A stretch of 64,000 nucleotides of DNA from Trichaptum fuscoviolaceum (taxonomy: Eukaryota; Basidiomycota; Agaricomycetes; Hymenochaetales; Trichaptaceae). Location of the stretch: assembly GCA_910574455.1 (NCBI GenBank), contig CAJSYZ010000001.1, positions 3,765,424 to 3,829,423 of the forward strand, written 5' to 3'. Shown here in pieces: positions 21,519 to 32,236 of this stretch. Numbering within the stretch: position 1 is the first letter of the stretch; each line of letters starts with the position of its first letter. A program made the translations under genes and the position numbers. Under the pieces are notes generated by a model. It saw nothing but the letters and a program-made list of their open reading frames with translations, was not told the origin of the DNA and ran no database searches.

Positions 21519-22842
21519 ATTTCAGACCCACGGACTATAAAATGACTTCTTCACGACAATCAACGGCTTATCAGTCTTACATGGGGGCTCATATCTTGGG
21601 AGGTTGACTTTGGGAGTTGTGGGGAACTCGCGTTGATTCTGCATGTAAAATACGGAGGTTCCAGGGCTACTTGGTTTTTTGATGATTTTATCACTCCTTT
21701 TTATCATTATTCTTCACGTCCCTTTTCGTTCTCTGTGGTCTTCTCGTTCACGGAAGTTACATTAATATCGATTATTCCTTTACCCTTGTTATTTGTCATT
21801 CCCCATACCCATTATTATGTTACTTCTTGCTCTTGCTCGCTTTCTACACTTCCGTCCTTGTCTTATGTTCTTTCATTGTCCTTTGGCTTGGGTATCCAAG
21901 CCTGCCGCTCGTTATCGTTAACTCATTCACGACATTCCTTACGACCTTTTCTTGTTTTTTTGCTCCAATTATCAAATTTCCTACATATTGCTGGGGATCA
22001 TTGGTTAGCGCTATTTCTCTATCATCAGCTTGCCTATACTACTTTACATAGCGCTAGTAGACCAACGCAGTCATTACATCGGATATAGTAAAGTTATTCT
22101 TCGACTTGAGTTTGAATCAATTCCTCAGCGCGTGAGTAATTGGATCGACTGTAGAATACATATTTATTTCTTCCTCCACTGATATAAAGATTAATCAGTA
22201 TATATACATTACTTGCACGGAATGCATGCTTAATCTCCAAGTTCTAAAGCTCAGTAGCATATGAGCTATTCTGTTTGACAACAGAGATACGAAACAATTC
22301 CCACGCTTTCTCGTTCAAGTTTGTACTATGCCAAAGTAAGAATTGAGGGCAAAATGTCAGAAAATCAAAGATATATTATTCCTCACCATTTTCGCCTCAG
22401 AGCTTATACACGTATCACAGAGTACTGTGACTGGTGCTCCGTGTTATAAAAATTTAGATGCAACTTGTTGAAGAGAAACCCTGAGCAAGGTCAAAGGTCT
22501 TGACTTTATCAATTTTGCACCAAATACAGTAAAGCCTACCAGACATGCGTACATAAATTGCCAGTTGCCAGTGATGGTACTCGTAAACCAGTCGCTTGTC
22601 GTTGTCAACCTCTCGATGAATCGAATGGTGCTTCAAGTTAAAGACGATCTTGATTGATTGACCGTGACCCTGCACCGAGAGAAGCGTCGGAATACTTTGC
22701 ACGCCGATAGTGTAATAGAAGCGATGAGACAGTCCGAGGATACGCGATCGATGCTCAACCAGCAATACGAGGCATATTACTTCCGCTCGACATTATGTTT
22801 GCTCACAATAATGTATAGTGCGGCGTCTGAAGATTCAGTTAA
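21519..22842. other. Intergenic, T-rich
   Basis: Open frames at 21633-22088 arise from T- and C-rich low-complexity sequence and show no protein-like composition. I see no RNA gene or element. Confidence 0.4.
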
Positions 22843-22849
22843 CTAGCGC

Positions 22850-23195
22850 TGAAGAGGAAAAGAGGACCGTGCATTTGAATTTTTTACTGATCGTCGTGGT
22901 TCGTTCTGCTTCATCAAATAGTTCTGCATCCGCTTGATCTGCGACATTGTAAACGCTGGATATTCGCAGATACTGACGTCGTAAGTCCCACGAATCGCTT
23001 CTTTGTCGCGTATAATAAGGACGTCCACAATGATGGTTCGGGCAAGTCGGGACTCGGGAACGTGTGTCTGCGTCTATATGTATCGACGGCGCGAAGCTAC
23101 ATAGTTATTAAGATGTTCGAAGACCTCATTGACAGAATCGGAGTGTCTCGGGAAGCGGTATGGTCGTCCGATCATCTGCTGACAAGAGCCCTAAA
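22850..23195 (-). pseudogene. Possible relic of an unrecognised gene
   Basis: On the minus strand one frame reads FRFPRHSDSVNEVFEHLNNY, then meets a TAG, then continues in the same frame RLARTIIVDVLIIRDKEAIR and YPAFTMSQIKRMQNYLMKQ to a stop at 22843-22845. The text looks like real protein on both sides of the stop, and a short intron is not excluded (ag before ACACACG). I do not recognise the family. The rest of 23200-23960 shows no clear coding and may hold the promoter of the next gene. Confidence 0.3.
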
Positions 23196-23961
23196 GTCTG
23201 TATCATCGTTCTAAGACATTTGAATGCGCATTTAGACTCAGAGCACAGAAATGGAGCCCATAGCTCCTTAGGCACGGACTGCATGTAGTTCATCGCAGAT
23301 CCCATCGATCACCCGGCGACGTGCACGAGGCGGTCAAGTGCCAGGCGACAACATTAACGCTGGACCAGAAGGCGCATGCGGCGGGCGGTATAGGTTGTCC
23401 GGTGTGAGAACGAAACTGATCGCAAGTAGAGCCTTGCGCACTAACCTGTTCGTAGAGGAGGTTTAAGTTGAATGTGAGAGCACAGTATATGAAAAGTCAA
23501 AGCAGTGTTGCAGACGTCGAGCTAATCAAATTGTTTATGAGCAATTTCCTTGGCCGATGGTGGCCAGGGGAGGAAGAAGTGACTGAGCTACTTGAAGCCG
23601 AAATGGTAAGAAAATCCGTTACATAAGCTCCCGGCGCAGCGCGGCAGATGAGGCTGTTCACTGAACCTGGCCTTCTTCAGCGCCTGGCTTGAGGTCTACA
23701 CGGCCCCCAAGTTCTTTTACCCCTCTCCTCCACTTCCTCCAACAACACAGCGCGCAGCAAGCGCATCCTAGGGTCTTGATTGCTTCTACTTTACCATTGA
23801 ACTTATTACGATCTACTGGGGATCGACGCACCTCTACCTTAGCGCTTGACGCGCACCTTCGTTTTTATTAGTGCTCGTGTTCCTGCCTCGTGCTTACTTT
23901 GCTTTCTATCTACTATACCAAGACAACCTGAAGGGAAAACTATAAGCAGCTGAGAGGAGCA

Positions 23962-25951
23962 ATGTCCTGCCAGTCATCGCCGACGCTCACGCAGTTCGGG
24001 ACCTTCACATCCACCTCGGTGTCGACATCTTTCTCATCAAGTGTGACAACCTTACCAGACTCGACGAGCACCTCAATCATTACTTCGTGTCTGGATACCA
24101 TAACTCCCTCGGGTACGGACTCGGCAGCAGCTGTGTCATGCGCCTCATCTACTCTCATAACGTCGACATCGGTCATCTCAGGTGAGTAGAATCCTTCGTC
24201 CTCCATTTTCTGTATTTACTCTGATCTTCAATCGCTTTGCTGTTTAGGCGGCGTAAGCACAGCGCAAGTTCCTGTCGCAGTCACTGTTGAAATCACGACA
24301 ACAACACCTACAGCTACACTATTTGGGTCGACCTGCACTACTGATGGAGGAACGACCCAAGGGGTGACAACGCCTCCAACCTCGACACCCACTGATACGA
24401 GCTCGACCACGACCACGGAGGTCACAACACCGACCCTGACGTTCACAACGAGTGTAGATACCACACTCCCCAATGGGCAAGTCACGCAGACCCCATTGAC
24501 GGTGACTACAACACTTCCTCCCTCGACGTCCGTTATCATTTCGAGTGTGCCGCAGCCAACCACACAGGGAAATGGGACAAGCGGCAAGTCAAGTAGTATC
24601 AGCGTTGGTCCCATAGTTGGCGGTGCTGTCGGTGGATTTGTGGGTCTAATCGCTCTGGTTGGACTACTATGGTACTTCTGGTATGTTCTCCTTTAACTCC
24701 TTACATCTCACTCTTCGTTTTCTGTCCTCTCCCCCCACCCCCCGCCCCAAATGAGTGCCGCAGCGCTTTACTAATAGGTTGTCACTTACTTTAAATAGCC
24801 GACGCCGTTCGAACTGGGATGATATCTTCGAGAAGGACTATGAGGAGTACACGGGCTCGGCTGTGCGGCCGACCCGCAGCAGGATGCTCGACATGGAAGA
24901 CGAACCTGTGCCGTCCGAATCTTTGGTAAACACGGAGCCCAAACCATACCAATATGGACTTGTTGGTGCAGGTGCACGCACACCGCCATCGTTGAATGCC
25001 GGCTTGCCTACGACCCCTTCCAATGGGGGCTTCCCGCAGTCAGGAGCGAAGAATACAGGGCAATTGGGTGGGCACAACCGTACGTTGAGCGAAACACCGT
25101 TGATGCTCAATGTACAACCTGGAGTAGGTGGGCAAGGACAACTCATGACACCTAGTTCAACTGGATCAAGGCCAAGTACGAGCGGCAGCTACAATGCGTA
25201 CCCCGGTGCCGGACCGAGTAGCACGGGTCACGGAAACATGGTGGCAAGCAACGTCCCCCCACCACCTGGGGCTCCCGGCGCGGGGACGTTAGGCGTATCG
25301 ATCAATACTGGACCTTCGCTCTCTATGGATGATATGGCAGTAGGACGACCGTCTATTGAGCAGCACAATCTTAATGCACCAGATAGCCCGACGAGCATTG
25401 TATCACCACCGCGTAAGCTCTTTATTGCGAATCAGGTTGATGCTCCCGCCTCCCCACCGCCTGTCAGTTCCTCTCGTCCGGGCTCTCCAGGCTCTCCCAC
25501 CCCCAGCAACCACGGTGCGGGTCCTTCATCGTTCTCAGGAGCGTTTGCAGGTGCCGCGGGCCAACGAAGCAACAACGGCTACCCAAGTGCAGCAGAGGAG
25601 AAGATGCGTCTGCAGCACAACCCAAGCATCGGGGGCGCGTCTGTGAGCACTGCATCCGCGTACTCCCAACCTTCGGGACCTCCCTCCTCCTACCACGGCT
25701 ACTCTGGCTCAGGCGGTCAGCCTCCTCTTCCTCCGGGCGCTCAGCGTGCTGTGTCGCCGCAGTCGTTCTCAACGGCCCGCCCCCAGTCCCCCCAGGCAGC
25801 GCAGTCGGAGTTGGCTTACTTGAGCGATCCAGAGGAGATCCCAGCGGCGACACGGCGGACAGAGCGAAGGATGAGCCAAGGTGTAATTGTTCACCATGAC
25901 GCGGGGCACTTGGACCCAGATTCGATGCCACCACCTGCATATACTGGCTGA
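23962..25951 (+). CDS. Ser/Thr-rich single-pass membrane protein (SKG6/AXL2-like layout)
   Basis: Three exons (23962-24181, 24248-24680, 24799-25951) give 601 residues in one frame. Residues 1 to about 205 are a Ser/Thr-rich, mucin-like outer part likely to be heavily O-mannosylated. One transmembrane helix follows (GPIVGGAVGGFVGLIALVGL), then WYFCRRRR as the stop-transfer signal. The cytosolic tail of about 370 residues is Pro/Gly/Ser-rich and disordered, with SNWDDIFEKDYEE just inside the membrane. This layout is known from fungal cell-wall stress and polarity proteins, but there are no WSC or other named outer domains. No cleavable signal peptide is seen, so the helix may act as the signal anchor or an upstream exon is missed. 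Confidence 0.7.
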
Positions 25952-26707
25952 ATTTAGTAGCTGGCCTCTTGCTTCCGGTTTCTACTTTCGGGTCTCATCT
26001 ATCTTATTATCCTCGGCCTTTGCGTTGATACTTTCTTCCCTCCTTTTTATCACTGTGTTTCTCGGATCACAAACTCTCAAAACCCCCTCTAATGTTCCGC
26101 TTGTCGACGTTGCTAACTGACACAAACAAGTTGAGTATAGTCCCCATCTCTGCCCCCCTCTCGTTCATCCTTCATGATCTTAAAAGTTCTCATCCCTCTC
26201 CACCAACACCCATTGTATATCAACATCACGCAATGCATGCCTGCTCTCTGGTCTTGACTGCTTAATATTGCTATGGACATATCATTCATTCATTCACTCT
26301 CTGCCCTCCTGTCGCTTATCTTTTCCTAGGTCTCTGTTTATGATGTGGGTTAATGAGTAGTACGGACTTTGACATCCTTACTTCATCCTGGATAGACACT
26401 TTGTTAAATTTCGTGATACGAATCAGCAGTCACATGCAATGTGCAAATGAACACATCTGGATACAATGCTGAAAACAATAATCGATGTTTGTTCCATTTT
26501 CTTCAGCTAGCCCATTACAGCGACGGTTTTCGAAAGGGCACGAATCTACACAAGTACCTTTTCGTTAATAATAAGCGTAATGCAATAGGTCCATGTATTA
26601 GTATGTGGATCCCCGTGAGAGTGTTGCTGCGACATCTCGATCGATAGTCACGGTGGGCTGTGCCACTGTGGTCCGATGAACTTGCTCTTTCGTATTTTCT
26701 CATCATC
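25952..26707. other. Intergenic
   Basis: 3' region of the membrane protein gene and upstream region of the RNA polymerase gene. Short open frames only. No element recognised. Confidence 0.4.
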
Positions 26708-29700
26708 ATGGATATTTCACTCACGAACTTAGACACAAGAGCAAATCTTTACGATATTAAATCTGCGTTGGAGAAAGTCCTTCACTCAGCAGGACAACCA
26801 CCTTTCAACTTTCTGGTGTTGCTGAATCAAAGCAAGACAGATGGATTCGAGAACGATGGTACTGGATCCCTCATACTTCCTTCGAAACAAACGGGAAGGG
26901 ACTTTCTGCGGAAGATAAAGGCAAATGAGATAAAAGTCGTACTCGGTCCGAAACGTCGTCGAGTTCGTTTCGATCAGAAGGGAAGGGCACCACACAAAGG
27001 CACCATTGAGATGCTCAGGAAAGTACCTTACCAGAGTCCAGATATTGACAAACAGATGGACAGGATCCGTCAAGAGCTGAAATCACGTCGCTTTCGTATT
27101 GACAAGTTGCAGGTTGGTTGCTGGAAGAGCACCCAAAGTCCGAGTCGATCTCGAGTGTTTGCCATTGAATGGGAGAAGGAGTATACTTCCATTGGAAATG
27201 CTGTACTTGGGTTCGACTATGACAAGAAAGTCCTCAGAATCCAGATGGGTGAACCATTGCAAGATGAAATCGCTTATAGCGTAATCCTGAAGTTTGCGAA
27301 TATTCGAGACATATGGGTTGGTAGTGACATTGGCGAGGAGTGTATGTGTTTTCTTTCACGAATATTGTTTACTTTTTAACCAGTTACCGATAGATATATG
27401 TTTTGACTTGTTAACTCCTCCTGAGCTACAGCGCGAATGGATGAACAGGACGTCTACCGGCAGCATCCACAGAGATAGTTCGAAGTTTCGGGAGAGAATT
27501 GGCGCGATCGATCCGAGACATGCAATTGTTGCACCATACGCACATCATGTTCGTGTTACGCTGTACAGTGACGCCTGGATTCCCACCTTGGAAGAGTTCA
27601 CATCGATGTGTGGAAAGGCAGGCCTTCGCTTGCCCAAGAAAACCCTAATTGATGCAGAGAAACACGAATTCTTCTCGACCAAACGTCTCTATCAGATTCA
27701 GAATGTCATTAAAGATCTGCCTTGGCCTATTGCCTTCCAAGTTGAAGCATTGTTGCGCGGTGGTCTCGTAAACACTAATGATTTGCAAGTTGTGCTACTC
27801 AAACCGATCATCGCACTTTCAAGGGCCCAGGATATTTCCATAGCAGGTACTATTATGCGATATTTTGTCCGATCTCTGCCACAAAAATCTACAGAATGTG
27901 GTCTCATAGAGTTCTTTAAGCAGAACTATGAGGAGAGGATAAACAAGAACGCATGGTCAACTGCCAAAGCTTTCTCCGATGGTCTCATGCTTTGCCATCA
28001 TGTTACTTTCACTCCAACCCGCATGATGCTGGAGGGGCCCTATGCTATCCAGTCAAACCGAATTATACGACGTTACGCCGGATTTCATGACCATTTTATT
28101 CGAGTAGACTTTCGAGATGAAGATCGCCTTCAGTATAGATGGGACCGGGAAGTAGATGGTGCGACGTTCTTGAGGGAGCGAGTCGGCGGAATCCTGAAGG
28201 ACGGGTTCCTTCTTGCTGGCCGTCAATTTGAGTTTCTTGCTTATTCTTCTTCTGCTCTCCGAAGTCATGCGGTATGGTTTGTTAATCCTTTTCAACATCC
28301 GATAGAGGGCCTCGTCACGGCCGCCAAAATCAGACGAAGCATGGGTGACTTTTCCGCGTTACTAGATTGCCCAGCAAAGTTTGGTGCTCGACTTTCGCAA
28401 GCCTTCACAGCAACAGATCCATCTGTTAAAATCAAGAAAGATCAGTGGTCTACTATTCCAGACATTGGAGTTGAGCCATACCTTCATACAGATGGTCAGT
28501 ACATGACAGTGACAAGTTATGAACGCACAAGTGACTCAATTTTAGGTGTTCAGGTGCAGGCACTATATCTCGTGGCTTGGGCCACCTCATATACCAGCCC
28601 CTTTGTGATGACAAGCCCGATCTTGATCGATTAGAGCCAGACGCCGTGAGCCAAATTCATGCTATGTATTTCATCGCTAAATGTTCCACAGTATCAAATT
28701 CGGTTTCTTGGCTACAAGGGAGTAGTCCGTGTTGATCCAGAGCTTGAAGGCATTCAGATGCGCCTTAGACCGTCTATGGAAAAATTCAAGGTACATGACA
28801 TACACGAAGCAGATATTGAAATTGCTCGGGCTTTCAGTAGTCCAGGGAAGATGTATCTGAATAGGTATGTAGAAAGAACAGTGGTATCGACGAGCTCACA
28901 ACCGCTGACTTTTTCTGCTCAGGCCCTTAATCATGATTCTTGAAGATCGTAAGGTAGATAAGGAGGTATTTCTGGGCCTCCAGCGCGAGGCTATTAATAC
29001 AGCTCGCCTCGCCGGGGACAACGTTCAAAATGCTAAGCAACTGTTGAAAGCAGCCGGCCTTGGGGCCCAGTTCTCATTAGTATCCCTCATTGAAAATCTT
29101 GCTGGCTTCGGCTTAGATTTTCAGCGTCAGGACCGACATTCTCGACTGGACTTCCCCTTTTTATCGAACCTCATCAATTGCTGTACCCGCAGTGTCCTCC
29201 GTGACATAAAATTCAGAGCTCGCATACAAGTTCCTAGAGGATGGTCTCTTGTCGGGGTTGCGGATGAAGGGCCTGCTTATATAAAAAATGGACGCAATCC
29301 TGAAGAAGTCTTTACGTTGAAAGAAGGGGAGATATATGGTAAACACAGTTTCTTTTCCGAGAAATCAAAGAGCACTTCTCATAACATAGTAAAGCTTGCA
29401 TCCAATTGGATTCGAATTCTGAGCCATTCTATCTTGAAAAGAAATGCATGATATCCCGAAGCCCAACTGTTCATCCTGGAGATGGTGAGTGGCATCAATA
29501 AAGCCCGATAGCAGGGCGAAATATATACTCATTTTGCTATTCAGTACAACAGGTCTGGGCAATTGGGAAACCCCCGGAAAACATGATTTGCTCATTCAGA
29601 AATCTAAAAAATTGTGTTGTTTTCCCCTCGATCGGTAGGCTTCCCTTACACTTACGTCCTTTCAATCTTCGTCGTAATTATAAAATGTTCAGGCAAACGA

Positions 29701-30905
29701 TCTCAGGCATCTTGTTTATCTGGTGGAGATTTGGATGGGTGAGTTAAAACGATTTGGAACTGAGTGGAGAGATTTAAATATTGTTTCCAGTGACGTGTTT
29801 GACATACATGATGATCCTTCTTTGATGCCTATTTTGTATAATCGGCCTGCTGAATACCCGCCTGTAACGAGCAAACGGTTGACCCAGGAACAAATGAACG
29901 AACTAGTGGACCGCGACACAGGAGAATATGACCAAGAGAAAGTTATTCCTCACCTTCGCGACTTTGTTGTTGAATACATCAATTCCGACGTACTAGTGAG
30001 TACTTCCTTACGGGGTATGCTAATAGAAAATTCTAACTGCCCTCAGGGTCTTTTGTCAGATATACATCTAACTCGTGCAGATCAGTCTTCAGTATGTGAA
30101 CTCCCGAGTCAACGTATACTGACGTTCAAATGTTTCGTTTCAGGAAGGTACTTTTGACGTTGGATGTCTCAAACTAGCGAGACTGTGCAGCGAAGCTGTC
30201 GACTACATAAAGAATGGAAACCCTGTCAATATACAAGACGCGCCATGGAAGTTGATGCCGTACAAGCCAGACTGGAAAGAAGGCGAGGTCGACAGCCCTC
30301 GAAACGGCGACTTCTATCAGTCAGATCGTGCTTTGGGACACCTTTACCGAGCTGTCGATCTTGCTGTGGATCCACCCGAACTTGCTACTTCAAAAGATAT
30401 GCGTGACTCGGCGATGCACAGGATGCTCAAGGACATGGTTGAGTCGATCGGGGTGACAGCTCAACCTATCGCGAGTGTCAATGAGCATATAAGGCTGGTC
30501 TTCAAAAGCTATGTTGACGAGCTCAAGTTCATTTGCTCTACTCATACGCTCTCTGACCGTCAAGGGGCGGCCTTGAGCGAGGAGGAGGTCGTCATCGGGA
30601 CCATCTTGAGCAATTGCTCGCAGCATAGATGGCGCCAGGAGCGCATCTATCGCATGCGCCTCCATTCGATGAATCTTGTGCACCAAATTCGAGCACAATT
30701 CTATCCGTCGAGTAGATATAATCCTCCCACATCTGAAGCCGACACAAGACATGCGATACAGGTAGCATGGATGGCGTGGCAGTTCACTCTGGAGATGCTC
30801 GCTATGTCTAAGGAAGGATTCGGACTTAATAGCTTTGGGTTAATTGCGCTGAAGATTGTTTTTGATTGTATCGATGTCTTGAGATTTTTTGATCATTCTG
30901 TTTAA
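26708..30905 (+). CDS. Cellular RNA-dependent RNA polymerase (RNA silencing, QDE-1 family)
   Basis: Eleven exons sum to 3654 nt, one 1217-residue frame: 26708-27341, 27394-28494, 28554-28645, 28692-28864, 28923-29338, 29395-29484, 29545-29634, 29693-29738, 29791-29995, 30047-30091, 30144-30905. The family copies single-stranded RNA into dsRNA for siRNA production. Visible motifs are FHDHFIRVDFRDED, TDGAGTISRGLG, YQIRFLGYKGVVRVDP, VPRGWSLVGVADEGPAYI, EGEIYACIQ, CMISRSPTVHPGD, AIGKPPENMICSFRNLKNCV and the catalytic SGGDLDGD (Asp triad about residues 877-881). The DLDG and final Asp are split by the intron 29739-29790, and the motif sits on a 46-nt exon. No frame break is needed anywhere, so the enzyme looks intact. 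It is a host gene, not a viral replicase: it is rich in introns and of the two-barrel eukaryotic type. Confidence 0.9.
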
Positions 30906-31094
30906 ATTGCTATGAACATGTGTAAAATACGTTCTTTGTCGCCTTAGCTTTGGGAACCATAGTACAACCCCTGAATCAATGTACTTTGTATACTGATTTT
31001 AGTGGACACTCTCCTCGAAAGAAACTTTCCTTCCTATCTAGTTACTCTTCTCATTCACTGTTTGATTCTCTCTTAGATGTTCAATAGGCAACCT

Positions 31095-31311
31095 GATCAA
31101 TGGGCCAAGCTTGACATGGGTTGATTCCGTTATCCACTTGCGCAAGGTCACGGTGATGCCAGAGCTTGCAGACCGTTTGGCAAAGGTAACGAAGGGGACT
31201 GAAGACAAGAAGTCCGCCGAAGACACGGAAAAGGGCTTACTGAATCCGAAGAAATTGTGTAAGTTTGAGCTTGAAAAAAGTAGACTGCCAGTGGAACTGA
31301 ATTCTGTCTAG
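31095..31311 (+). pseudogene. Truncated 3' fragment of the SDR gene
   Basis: The text GPSLTWVDSVIHLRKV, MPELADRLAKV and AEDTEKGLLNPKKL matches the C-terminal third of the intact minus-strand SDR at 57502-58846. Compared with it there is a two-codon insertion after HLRKV, about 40 residues are missing after EDKK, and the tail is altered. There is no Rossmann fold left and no start, so it is non-functional. Confidence 0.85.
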
Positions 31312-31546
31312 ATAATCATAGATGAGATGATTTGTAGGTTATGTTCCAGTTAAAAGGCTCTTCATGAGAGATAGATTTCTAGGGCATGCCAGTGGAGGTA
31401 CTGGCAGAAGAAGCCGGCGGCTGCAAGTGCCACTCAGGCTGCCGATCCCGACTTGAAATAGCTTCTGAGTCCGCCGGGTACACGTCGTATCGGATCCGGT
31501 TTAACCTCCGAGTCCTTCAAGTTGCTCTTCATTGCTCTTCAACATG

Positions 31547-31775
31547 ATGACCTCCGTTTTCAGCACAAGCGTACGCTTTCACTCGCCTGTCAGGAAAGTG
31601 AAAATATCTCTCAGTACAACCACCATGTAGCTAGTCCGTCTTCGGAGTAAGTCGAGGTGAGGCACATGCCTCCCTGTTGCAGGATTTCCACTGTATATTC
31701 TAGTCCCGCGAGGCTATCTCTCCGTTTGTCGAGGCAGCGCCTTGAGCAGAGGAGGTCTACAAGACAAACGCTGTA
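31547..31775 (+). pseudogene. 5' fragment of the isovaleryl-CoA dehydrogenase gene
   Basis: From ATGACCTCC the sequence follows the first exon, first intron and start of the second exon of the IVD gene at 57229 (minus strand): shared words include ATCTCTCAGTACAACCACCATGTAGCT against ATCTCTCAGTATAACCATCATGTAGCT, and TTGTCGAGGC-GCGCCT-GAGCAGAGGAGGT. Small indels destroy the presequence frame (a TAG follows HHV) and homology stops at about 31775. The preceding 31312-31546 also matches the SDR-IVD spacer, with an 11-bp CCACTCAGGCT-type insertion near 31430. Confidence 0.8.
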
Positions 31776-31879
31776 GTAATCGTACGCGTACTGTGTCTTT
31801 CAGCTACGTTCCGAGCTGACGGGTATCAGACAGTTGCACTCCCATAGAACGCCCAGCTATCTTACGGGGTAGCGGGAAT

Positions 31880-32110
31880 AAGGACCCGCTGGGAGGTGAC
31901 ACCGCAGACACAACTGGCACCATCTTCGCCACCACTGGCCAGCGCTTTCAGCCGTACTCCGATCCATCCGTGCTCGAGGTCATCTCTCTCCCTCCTCATT
32001 ACTACGAGGGCATCCGAAAGAGTAGGTCGGAGAGCACCCCAGATATCTTCAGAACTACCTACAAGCAGAGTACCGGCAGCCGTTATGGCGATTATTGTGC
32101 GGATAGCGGG
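31880..32110 (+). other. Coding-like insert of unknown origin
   Basis: One frame reads TGTIFATTGQRFQPYSDPS, then VLEVISLPPHYYEGIRKSRS and STPDIFRTTYKQSTG before running into the IPK1 upstream flank. It has no counterpart in copy 2. It resembles protein in composition, but I do not recognise it. It could be a captured exon or mobile-element fragment. Confidence 0.3.
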
Positions 32111-32236
32111 AACCTACTGGACTTCGTCACCGCAATACATATAGCCCACTCATTGGCAACCCCCTCCCCCAACTAATCGTTACGCTAATTCAAGGCCTTT
32201 TCTACAGTCTATAGGCTATTGCACAGTACTGGGTCG

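Noticed and set aside
21633..22088. 151-codon frame with many hydrophobic residues, membrane-protein-like
   Set aside because: Arises from T-rich low-complexity sequence; no start context, no family text, no codon bias.
29723..29790. Continuous frame reading through VEIWMGELKRFGTEWRDLN
   Set aside because: This uses intron sequence and the wrong frame of the 46-nt exon; the spliced reading gives SGGDLDGD and keeps the frame for the whole polymerase.
26708..30905. Possible integrated viral replicase
   Set aside because: Ten introns, cellular two-barrel DLDGD-type motif and typical fungal flanks indicate a host RNA-silencing gene.
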